From an uncultured Eubacteriales bacterium (GTDB taxonomy: Bacteria; Bacillota; Clostridia; Lachnospirales; CAG-274), in assembly GCA_905201505.1 (NCBI GenBank), contig CAJKOJ010000024.1, positions 1 through 25,977 on the forward strand: DNA of 25,977 bases. The letters are read 5' to 3'. A model generated the notes under the pieces. It was given only the letters and a program-made list of their open reading frames with translations. It was not told the DNA's origin and made no database searches. Positions 1-5,335 of the stretch are shown here, piece by piece (positions within the stretch are counted from its first letter, which is position 1; each line of letters opens with the position of its first letter). Made by a program: the position numbers and the translations under genes.

Positions 1-128
1 ATATTATTACTGCCATCAAAGTTTTTATTAACCACTAGTAATCGCTTACTTTTATATAAAATTGCATAAATATTTTTATTAGATAACTTTTTTACAATTG
101 TTTTAATTTTTGTTTTAGTTTTTTCCAT
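1..128 (-). CDS. N-terminal part of an unknown protein, cut by the window edge
   Basis: On the minus strand an ATG at 128-126 opens a frame with no stop for 42 codons, running off the left edge. A GAGGG ribosome site lies about 6 nt upstream (plus-strand CCCTC at 135-139). The visible residues are Lys-rich (it begins MEKTKTKIKTIVKKLSNKN) with no family motif I recognise. It is divergent from the recombinase at 385 and so probably belongs to the same mobile element. An open frame this short in A+T-rich DNA can arise by chance; the ribosome site is the main support. Confidence 0.45.
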   Translation of the reverse strand, partial: MEKTKTKIKTIVKKLSNKNIYAILYKSKRLLVVNKNFDGSNN

Positions 129-195
129 AGCTATCCCTCATCTTTCTTTGATAATGTGATGTGAATTGAGAGCAATGAACGATAAGGTGAGTGTG

Positions 196-381
196 ATGAA
201 TAGCTATGACGAAAAAATGTTCATTACCAGTAATTTTTATTTGTCAAAATTTGTTAATGACCGTAAATTAATTATACAATATTCGACAAATAACGTCAAT
301 ACTTTTTTTGCATTTTATAAAATTTATAACTCCCCTTTCACAATACATACCTCCTTGCAAGTGGCTATTGGAAAGGAGTAA
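196..381 (+). CDS. doubtful small ORF coupled to the recombinase gene
   Basis: A 61-codon frame can start at ATG 196, with AAGGTGAG about 7 nt upstream. It stops at TAA 379-381, which overlaps the recombinase ribosome site and lies 3 nt before its ATG. An earlier in-frame start exists at 166. Small genes placed just upstream of an integrase are often excisionases, but this product has no helix-turn-helix I can see and its composition is that of A+T-rich spacer. The ribosome site and the stop/start arrangement are the only support, so it may be noncoding. Confidence 0.22.
   Translation: MNSYDEKMFITSNFYLSKFVNDRKLIIQYSTNNVNTFFAFYKIYNSPFTIHTSLQVAIGKE
351..378 (+). promoter_or_regulatory. possible hairpin sequestering the recombinase ribosome site
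   Basis: CTCCTT (351-356) is exactly complementary to AAGGAG (373-378), the Shine-Dalgarno of the recombinase, with a 16-nt loop between them. Folding would hide the ribosome site. The pairing is seen in the sequence; a regulatory role is inference, because pyrimidine runs complementary to a Shine-Dalgarno occur by chance. Confidence 0.3.
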
Positions 382-384
382 TAT

Positions 385-1383
385 ATGAGAAATCCAAATG
401 GATACGGAAGTGTTATTGATTTAGGAAAAAACAGAAGAAATAGATATGCTGTCAGAATTACAGATACATATTCTCCATCTTCCAATGGAAACTTTATACA
501 AAAATACAAGTACATAGGATATTATTCTAATAGGAAAGAAGCGAATCAAGCACTTGCCAAGTACAATAACAGTCATACACCGACAAAATATGTAGATATA
601 ACCTTTAAAGAAGTATGGGAACTGTGGTGTAACAAAAACTTAACTGAACGGAAGTCTGCCCGTCATAGGTCTTATTCTGCAGCTTTTAGCAAATGCTCAG
701 CTATTCATGATACTAAGATGACAGATATACGCCTTAATGACCTTGAAAATATTATAGACAGCTATGCAGGTTCCTCTATGTCCACACTTAATAATATAAA
801 GATAGTTCTGAATTCAGTATTTATATGGGCACTCCAAAACGACGTAATAAATAAAAACTATGCCGAATTTATAAAAATCACAGATTTTAAAAAGGTTGAA
901 AGCCACAAGAAGTTTCAACCCGATGAAATATCGCCTTTATGGGAAGATAAACTTGAATACAAGATCATACTTATGTATATTTACACAGGCTGTCGCCCGA
1001 TTGAACTTATTGACCTTAATAAAGCAGATGTACACCTTGATAAGCAATACTTTCATATTTCAAAGTCAAAAACACCTGCAGGTATTCGTAATGTCCCTAT
1101 AGCCGATAAAATACTTCCCTTTTTCGAGCACTATATGGCAACTACACCGGGCAAAAAGCTCTTGCCTATTAAGTACAAGGATTTAAGAACTTTCTACTCT
1201 GTCAGGTTTCCTAATCATACGCCTCATGATACGCGAAGTACTTTTATATCACTTATGACTACCGCAGGTGTACAAGAGGTAGTTATTCAAAAAATAGTAG
1301 GACACTCAGGCGGCAATGTCACCCGAGATGTGTATACTCAGCTTGATCTTGAACTACTTTTAAAAGCAGTCAATAAATTATAA
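385..1383 (+). CDS. tyrosine recombinase (phage/ICE-type integrase)
   Basis: Site-specific recombinase of the tyrosine (phage integrase) family, 332 residues, the usual length. The N-terminal ~60 residues (NGYGSV..RYAVRITD..YIGYYSNRKEA) look like the arm-type DNA-binding domain of Tn916/phage-type integrases. A core-binding helical domain follows at roughly 70-170. The catalytic domain holds all expected residues: Arg204 (TGCRPIEL), a Lys in SKSKTP (227 or 229), His281 and Arg284 (HDTR), His307 (VGHSGG) and the nucleophile Tyr317 (RDVYTQ). It is therefore probably active. The start is set by GGAAAGGAG 7 nt before ATG 385. It sits at the edge of the window, and its 3' side runs directly into 11-bp iterons and a dyad, the usual placing of int at an element end beside att. 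Its target and partner genes lie outside the window. Confidence 0.93.
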   Translation: MRNPNGYGSVIDLGKNRRNRYAVRITDTYSPSSNGNFIQKYKYIGYYSNRKEANQALAKYNNSHTPTKYVDITFKEVWELWCNKNLTERKSARHRSYSAAFSKCSAIHDTKMTDIRLNDLENIIDSYAGSSMSTLNNIKIVLNSVFIWALQNDVINKNYAEFIKITDFKKVESHKKFQPDEISPLWEDKLEYKIILMYIYTGCRPIELIDLNKADVHLDKQYFHISKSKTPAGIRNVPIADKILPFFEHYMATTPGKKLLPIKYKDLRTFYSVRFPNHTPHDTRSTFISLMTTAGVQEVVIQKIVGHSGGNVTRDVYTQLDLELLLKAVNKL

Positions 1384-1394
1384 AATCTTTTATT

Positions 1395-1438
1395 TGTATA
1401 TTGCGTGTATATTGTGAGTATATTGTGTGTATATTATA
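1395..1438. repeat. four tandem 11-bp iterons downstream of int
   Basis: Copies start at 1395, 1406, 1417 and 1428 with a strict 11-bp period and consensus TGTATATTGTG; the last copy ends in ATA. The period is about one helical turn, so one face of the DNA presents four identical sites. Directly downstream of a tyrosine recombinase gene this fits arm-type integrase or excisionase sites; that role is inference. Confidence 0.7.
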
Positions 1439-1443
1439 AAGAA

Positions 1444-1469
1444 AAAATTACGTAAAGTTACGTAATTTT
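1444..1469. repeat. perfect 26-bp dyad with two TTACGTAA octamers
   Basis: AAAATTACGTAA (1444-1455) and TTACGTAATTTT (1458-1469) are perfect inverted repeats separated by 2 nt. Each arm contains the self-complementary octamer TTACGTAA, the two being 10 bp apart. A 2-nt loop is too tight for a normal RNA hairpin, so a DNA site for a dimeric protein is more likely than a terminator. It may be the recombinase core site, an accessory site or an operator of the element. Confidence 0.6.
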
Positions 1470-1622
1470 AGCAATTTCCTTTTTATATAAAAATTATTAG
1501 TAAATACAAGTAATACAGCAATATAGACGTAGAAAAGATTAAGTAACACCGTAAATCAAAACCATAAAATTTTAATTAAATTTTAATTTTCACTTAATTC
1601 ATTATTAACATTTATATTGTAT

Positions 1623-1628
1623 TATAAT
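1623..1628 (+). promoter_or_regulatory. -10 box of the candidate small RNA
   Basis: A perfect TATAAT lies 5 nt before the first hairpin. At the optimal distance upstream there is no TTGACA: the nearest candidate is TTCATT at 1598-1603 with a long 19-bp spacer. An alternative pair is TTCACT (1589-1594) with TATATT (1613-1618), spacer 18. The promoter is therefore plausible but not strong. Confidence 0.4.
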
Positions 1629-1633
1629 ATTGT

Positions 1634-1795
1634 GGCTGAGGTTTTTGCCCCTAATTCTTTCCTCAGCCCTCATTGCCGGAGTCTTTTGTAACTCCTCTTT
1701 TGTGGCTCCGGCTTTAAGTTAAATTTCCTTTTTTTATTAACAAAACAGCTGCCGCAAATACAACTGTTCTTTCAGTTTTTGCAGCAGCTGTTTTT
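1634..1795 (+). ncRNA. candidate small RNA with two C-rich-loop hairpins
   Basis: Hairpin 1 is GGCTGAGG (1634-1641) with CCTCAGCC (1661-1668), a perfect 8-bp stem around the 19-nt loop TTTTTGCCCCTAATTCTTT. Hairpin 2 is GCCGGAGTC (1675-1683) with GGCTCCGGC (1704-1712), nine pairs including one G-U, around a 20-nt pyrimidine-rich loop carrying ACTCCTCTTTT. A rho-independent terminator closes the unit at 1742-1795. A TATAAT at 1623-1628 would place transcription initiation at about the first G of hairpin 1. C-rich loops resemble those of Gram-positive sRNAs that pair with Shine-Dalgarno sequences. No known RNA family is recognised, and there is no clean -35 box. Strand assignment rests on the promoter position. 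Confidence 0.5.
1742..1795. terminator. bidirectional rho-independent terminator
   Basis: AAAACAGCTGC (1742-1752) pairs with GCAGCTGTTTT (1784-1794). After one C-A mismatch the stem continues GCAAA (1754-1758) with TTTGC (1778-1782). A run of T follows on the plus strand and TTTTG on the minus strand. It can end the candidate small RNA (plus) and the sensor gene ending at 1882 (minus). Confidence 0.8.
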
Positions 1796-1798
1796 ATT

Positions 1799-1820
1799 AT
1801 GTATACTTTATGTATACTTT
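1799..1820. repeat. tandem 11-bp duplication
   Basis: ATGTATACTTT is present twice in perfect tandem (1799-1809, 1810-1820), and its first seven bases recur at 1837-1843. The period and the TGTATA core match those of the iterons at 1395-1438, although the rest of the unit differs. Confidence 0.6.
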
Positions 1821-1881
1821 CTTCTTACTTGTCTTTATGTATAGCTTGTCTATTAGTACTTACTTATCTTTATTTACTAAT

Positions 1882-2514
1882 TTATTTATTCATTTTAATT
1901 CGTTTTTCAGTCCTTTTTAAAAGAAAGCATAAACCTAATATTATAATATAATTCATTAACCCAACTATTAATACAACATTTCTGTAAAATTTAAAATTTG
2001 ATATTTTCATAATATACTCCAAAGGAATTGCTGCACCTATTACATAATTTTCACCGTTTTTTTCAACATTTTTCCACGAAACCATTTCTTCGCCGTATTT
2101 GTTATTTTTAGTAATATATGCCGTGCCCTCATCCTTAAAAATAATATCAGTCATATCCCCGACAATTTCTGTTCCGCTTTGCATAGAATAGTCATTGAAC
2201 AACTCTCTTGTTGTGGAGTTTTTATAACTCTCTGTAGTTTTTAAGTCCATTTCATATATGACCATATTCCCTTTATATAAAAATCCGTATATATTATTAA
2301 ATTTAAGCAGTTTGTCAATAGCCTCCGGATTTTCAGTATCCTTTTGAGGAAGGTCTTCAAATCTCATTTTTACATAATCAAGTAAGTCCTCCTGATGGCT
2401 TTCATAAAATTTGAGCATTCTTGAAAACCCATTTTTTACTATCACATAATTAATAGCTGTACTCGTTATAACATAAAGTATACAAAAAACAATAAATATA
2501 TTTTTCACTTTCAT
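1882..2514 (-). CDS. free-standing two-TM extracytoplasmic sensor protein
   Basis: About 210 residues. A hydrophobic helix lies near the N-terminus (NIFIVFCILYVITSTAINYVIV). An extracytoplasmic region of roughly 150 residues follows with the alternating pattern of Cache/PAS-like sensor domains (IYGFLYKGNMVIYEMDL, later YVIGAAIPLEYI). A second TM (VVLIVGLMNYIIILGLCFLL) ends in a short basic tail (KRTEKRIKMNK). The topology is that of the input half of a membrane histidine kinase or diguanylate cyclase, but no output domain follows. I prefer ATG 2514 over ATG 2520 because GGAGAG (2521-2526) abuts 2520 but lies 6 nt from 2514. It follows the HD-GYP gene on the same strand but has its own promoter. 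Function is not known; signal input for the neighbouring HD-GYP is inference. Confidence 0.65.
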   Translation of the reverse strand: MKVKNIFIVFCILYVITSTAINYVIVKNGFSRMLKFYESHQEDLLDYVKMRFEDLPQKDTENPEAIDKLLKFNNIYGFLYKGNMVIYEMDLKTTESYKNSTTRELFNDYSMQSGTEIVGDMTDIIFKDEGTAYITKNNKYGEEMVSWKNVEKNGENYVIGAAIPLEYIMKISNFKFYRNVVLIVGLMNYIIILGLCFLLKRTEKRIKMNK

Positions 2515-2556
2515 TTTCATCTCTCCAAATAATATATAAACCGATACTCATCTTTC

Positions 2557-2585
2557 ATTATAAATGATTTATATAAATTTGTAAA
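2557..2585 (-). promoter_or_regulatory. sigma-A promoter of the sensor gene
   Basis: Read on the minus strand: TTTACA (plus 2580-2585), 17-bp spacer, TATAAT (plus 2557-2562). This is a near-consensus promoter about 40 nt upstream of the ATG at 2514, so the sensor gene can be expressed independently of the HD-GYP gene before it. Confidence 0.75.
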
Positions 2586-2680
2586 GCCAAAGATGAATTA
2601 TTTGTTAATTTGTTAACAGTTTATTTTTAAAAGAATTTTAGTTTTATTTAGTTTTATATTGAAAGTTTAATCTCTCACAA

Positions 2681-3730
2681 CTATTCAGATATGATTTCTG
2701 TTATCTCTTTTATTTCTTTTTTGGCTTTTATCAGGCATTCTTTAATCTTGTCAGAAAAAACACCGCATTCATCGTTAAGTATCATTTTACAAGCTGTATC
2801 AGCATTATATGATTCCTTGTATACTCTTTTGCTTACTAGTGCATCATATACATCAGCAAGTGCCACAATTTGTGCAGATATTGGTATTTCTTCCCCTGCC
2901 AGTCCACAGGGGTACCCCTTTCCATCATACCTTTCATGATGATATTTAGCTATGTTAAAACAATATCTCCTGAATTTTTCATTTCCTTTAAATGCAATTT
3001 TATTTACAATTTCAGCACCCAATGTTGTATGCCTTTTCATTATTTCCATTTCATCATCATCAAGAGAACCTTTCTTCTGCAAAATTTTATCAGGTATAGC
3101 TATCTTTCCTATATCGTGCATCGCAGAAGTTATTTCTATTATTTCCGCATCGTCCGCTGTTATTCTATACTCAGGATATAATTCCATTATATGTTTTAAA
3201 ATTACAGCAGTATATTCCCTTATCCTTCTTATGTGTCCCCCGGATTCCATATTTCTGAATTCAACTATAGAACTTAATGTCTCAACAATCTCTCTGTTAA
3301 TATTTTTAAGCACCATCATATCTTTTTTTATTTGTTCGGTTCTTTTATTCACAAGCTGTTCCATGTTATTATTATGCTCATATAGTTTAACCGCATTTTG
3401 AATTCTTTTTTTCAAAATATATTCATTAAAAGGCTTTGTAATTACTTCGTACGCTCCCAATTCATACGCCTTTATTTTCTCCTCCATATTATTTTCTGTA
3501 ATAAAAATTATAGAAAACAATTCATTTTCTCTTTTATATTTTAAATCCATAAAAAGCTGCATATTATTTGTAATGACTATAACCAATTTAGTTCTATTCT
3601 TATTTATATAGTTTAATGCTGCCTTATACTCACAAATTCTTTTGATTTTATAATCTTCAGTCTTTATTTCCGATAACTCAATTTTGTTCTTATTTTCAAC
3701 ATCCGCAATTAAAATAATTCCCTTATTCAT
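2681..3730 (-). CDS. HD-GYP c-di-GMP phosphodiesterase with degenerate receiver domain
   Basis: 349 residues in two parts. Residues 1-115 have the fold pattern of a response-regulator receiver (IILIADV; LVIVITNN; SIIFITENN; AYEVITKPF), including the conserved Lys99. The position of the phospho-acceptor Asp (end of strand 3) is Thr54, and only one acidic residue (Asp10) remains in the pocket, so normal phosphorylation seems impossible. A coiled linker follows (about 118-150). The HD-GYP domain is intact: His205-Asp206, His234, His264-His265-Glu266, Asp269-GKGYP and Asp293 (ALADVYDAL). Intact HD-GYP domains hydrolyse c-di-GMP. AGGGGG precedes the ATG. The gene starts 24 nt after the phosphatase gene, probably as one transcript. 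What replaces phosphorylation as the input is unknown; the neighbouring sensor protein is one candidate. Confidence 0.9.
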   Translation of the reverse strand: MNKGIILIADVENKNKIELSEIKTEDYKIKRICEYKAALNYINKNRTKLVIVITNNMQLFMDLKYKRENELFSIIFITENNMEEKIKAYELGAYEVITKPFNEYILKKRIQNAVKLYEHNNNMEQLVNKRTEQIKKDMMVLKNINREIVETLSSIVEFRNMESGGHIRRIREYTAVILKHIMELYPEYRITADDAEIIEITSAMHDIGKIAIPDKILQKKGSLDDDEMEIMKRHTTLGAEIVNKIAFKGNEKFRRYCFNIAKYHHERYDGKGYPCGLAGEEIPISAQIVALADVYDALVSKRVYKESYNADTACKMILNDECGVFSDKIKECLIKAKKEIKEITEIISE

Positions 3731-3754
3731 AAATCCCCCTGATTTATTAAAACA

Positions 3755-4552
3755 TTATATTAGATATTTTTCCCTTATGCAAAAAACAATATCATCATCA
3801 ATCTTTAAACCCTCTTTTATATATCCCTCAGCACTGCCATACTCACTTTCCATATAATTATACAGAGTATCAAAGTATTCTCTGTTTACACCCATCATAT
3901 ATTCCGCTGCTATTCTTGTATCATTTATCCCTGTCAGCCTTTTTGCAGTTTCTGCAAAATGTGCAATGTTTTTTTCAGCAAATTCATTTGTTTTTATATA
4001 ATCTTCAAATATTTCTTCCTTTTCAAATCCCAATATAGTAAGAACCAATATTGCAGCAGCACCTGTTCGGTCTTTACCTGCACTGCAATTCCACAGCACT
4101 GCTCCATCATCTTTATCCGCCAAAACTTTTATAAAATTATAATATGCTTTCTTTGCTGTATCAGATGCCACTATTTGTTTATAAATTTTGCTCATATAAA
4201 TTTTTGCTGCATCATTTCCTTCAGAAATTATAGTTTTGACCATATCTTCAAGGCTGTTTCCGTCTCTCGTTATACCCATAACCTCTGCATTAAAAACAGG
4301 AAAATGAAAATATACTATTCCCCTCCACACAGGATTTGGTGTTTCCTCTATTTCCACATCAGTTCTTAAATCAACAATCTTTTTCAGGTTGTATTCATTT
4401 ATAAGTATATTTTTATCTCTTTTACTGCATGCAGACAATTCTCCGCTTCTTAAAAGCATTTTTTCTTTTATTTTTTTCCCGTATTTATTTATAAAGCCAC
4501 CCATATCTCTTGTATTTATTGGACCGTCAAGTTCAATTCTTTTTATTATCAT
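3755..4552 (-). CDS. protein tyrosine/serine phosphatase (Y_phosphatase3 type)
   Basis: 265 residues, the normal length for the bacterial tyrosine-phosphatase family related to Mycobacterium PtpB and Listeria LipA. Family marks are the N-terminal NTRDMGG (13-19), RSGELS (35-40), DLRTDVEIEETPNP (61-74) and the P-loop NCSAGKDRTG, with catalytic Cys156 and Arg162 of the CX5R motif. Members act on phosphotyrosine/serine and some on phosphoinositides; the substrate cannot be read from sequence. There is no signal peptide, so it is cytosolic. GAGGTGA lies about 7 nt upstream of the ATG. It is the first gene of a probable operon with the HD-GYP protein. Confidence 0.9.
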   Translation of the reverse strand: MIIKRIELDGPINTRDMGGFINKYGKKIKEKMLLRSGELSACSKRDKNILINEYNLKKIVDLRTDVEIEETPNPVWRGIVYFHFPVFNAEVMGITRDGNSLEDMVKTIISEGNDAAKIYMSKIYKQIVASDTAKKAYYNFIKVLADKDDGAVLWNCSAGKDRTGAAAILVLTILGFEKEEIFEDYIKTNEFAEKNIAHFAETAKRLTGINDTRIAAEYMMGVNREYFDTLYNYMESEYGSAEGYIKEGLKIDDDIVFCIREKYLI

Positions 4553-4571
4553 TTATTTCACCTCATCAACT

Positions 4572-4600
4572 ATTTTATAACCAATGCCTGTGTATGTCAA
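4572..4600 (-). promoter_or_regulatory. sigma-A promoter of the phosphatase operon
   Basis: On the minus strand: TTGACA (plus 4595-4600), 17-bp spacer, TAAAAT (plus 4572-4577), about 20 nt before the phosphatase start. A second, weaker divergent element starts in the bioY operator: TTGACA (plus 4628-4633 read in reverse), then TAAACT after 16 bp, preceded by TGT. Confidence 0.7.
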
Positions 4601-4623
4601 ATTAAGTTTAACAGCAAGCCCTC

Positions 4624-4660
4624 AATTGTCAACCAATTTTAAATAAATTAGTTGACAATT
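4624..4660. promoter_or_regulatory. BirA-type biotin operator
   Basis: AATTGTCAAC (4624-4633) and GTTGACAATT (4651-4660) are perfect 10-bp inverted repeats with a 17-bp A+T-rich spacer. After one mismatch the symmetry continues for five more pairs. Layout and sequence fit the Firmicute BirA box (TTGTnAAC, about 15 nt, GTTnACAA). The right arm contains the -35 box of bioY, so biotin-loaded BirA would block transcription directly. Confidence 0.8.
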
Positions 4661-4680
4661 TTAAATTTTACTGTTATACT
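4652..4680 (+). promoter_or_regulatory. bioY: bioY promoter
   Basis: TTGACA (4652-4657), 17-bp spacer, TATACT (4675-4680). The -35 box lies inside the right arm of the BirA operator. Transcription would start near 4687, immediately before AAGGAG. Confidence 0.8.
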
Positions 4681-4703
4681 CTATAATTAAGGAGAGTGAT
4701 AAA

Positions 4704-5240
4704 ATGAAATTAACAACTAAAGAAATGGTTATTACAGCAATTTTTTCAGCTGTATTCTGCATCCTTGGACCAATAACAATTCCTATAGGTCCAATACCTA
4801 TTAGCCTTACCAACTTTGTTATTTACATAAGCATTTACATACTTGGTGCAAAAAACGCATCCTTAAGCTATTTAATATATCTGCTTCTTGGTGCTGTAGG
4901 TCTTCCTGTTTTTTCCGGTTATGCCGGCGGACTTGGCAAACTTATCGGTGCTACAGGAGGCTATCTGGCAGGCTTTATACTTACCTCAATTGTAAGCGGT
5001 ATAATTGTTGAAAGATTTTATAATAACAAATTTATTTCAATATTGGGTATGCTCCTTGGTCTTGTAATAGCCTATGCCTTCGGCACAATGTGGTTTGCTG
5101 TTTTAAACGGCGATAAAACTTTAATTGAAATACTCAAACTATGTGTAATTCCGTTTATATTCTTTGACTTTATTAAAATACTGACTGCCGCCTTTTTAGG
5201 ACCAATTTTAAAAACAAAAATTTCTGCCGTTATAAAGTAG
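4704..5240 (+). CDS. bioY: biotin transporter BioY (ECF S-component)
   Basis: 178 residues, almost entirely hydrophobic with about six TM helices. It has the BioY family pattern: the N-terminal ITAIFSAVFCILGPITIP segment, PISLTNF, the loop VGLPVFSGYAGGLGKLIGATGGYLAGF, and FIFFDFIKILTAAFLGP near the end. BioY binds biotin in the membrane and works with a shared EcfA/A'/T energising module, which is not in the window, or alone with low capacity. It is a single-gene unit: operator and promoter at 4624-4680, AAGGAG about 10 nt before ATG, terminator at 5283. Putative control by BirA indicates that this organism takes up biotin and represses the gene when biotin is plentiful. Confidence 0.93.
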   Translation: MKLTTKEMVITAIFSAVFCILGPITIPIGPIPISLTNFVIYISIYILGAKNASLSYLIYLLLGAVGLPVFSGYAGGLGKLIGATGGYLAGFILTSIVSGIIVERFYNNKFISILGMLLGLVIAYAFGTMWFAVLNGDKTLIEILKLCVIPFIFFDFIKILTAAFLGPILKTKISAVIK

Positions 5241-5282
5241 TTATAACTGACAGTTTCATTAATCCATACATTTAATAAAAAA

Positions 5283-5334
5283 GGCTGTATAAAGTCTTTA
5301 ATGCAGCATTTCAGCATTAAAGACTTTTACAGCC
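5283..5334. terminator. long bidirectional terminator between bioY and the ABC-F gene
   Basis: The left arm at 5283-5304 (GGCTGTA..AATGC) and right arm at 5314-5334 (GCATT..TACAGCC) pair over 21 bp with a single bulged T. T-rich tracts follow on both strands. It ends bioY on the plus strand, and the minus-strand ABC-F gene stops directly beside it at 5336. Confidence 0.85.
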
Positions 5335-5335
5335 G

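Larger units (their letters stand above)
1384..1881. other. 498-bp stretch without protein genes
   Basis: Between the recombinase stop and the stop of the minus-strand sensor gene there is no supportable ORF. It contains, in order, the 11-bp iterons, the TTACGTAA dyad, an A+T-rich stretch with a promoter-like element ending at 1628, two GC-rich hairpins (1634-1712), a bidirectional terminator (1742-1795) and a short tandem repeat (1799-1820). The boundary between the mobile element and the host chromosome probably lies here. Confidence 0.7.

Noticed and set aside
1395..1438. Possible CRISPR-like or replication iterons
   Set aside because: The 11-bp repeats are directly tandem with no spacers and no cas or rep gene nearby; an integrase-arm role fits the context better.
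1444..1469. Terminator for the recombinase
   Set aside because: The arms are separated by only 2 nt and no T run follows beyond the arm itself, so a DNA-level protein site is more likely.
2952..3401. 149-codon plus-strand frame opposite the HD-GYP gene
   Set aside because: It is the antisense shadow of a well-supported HD-GYP coding region, has no ribosome site and no recognisable domain.
5072..5317. 81-codon minus-strand frame at the end of bioY
   Set aside because: It lies antisense to bioY and includes one arm of the terminator; no ribosome site.
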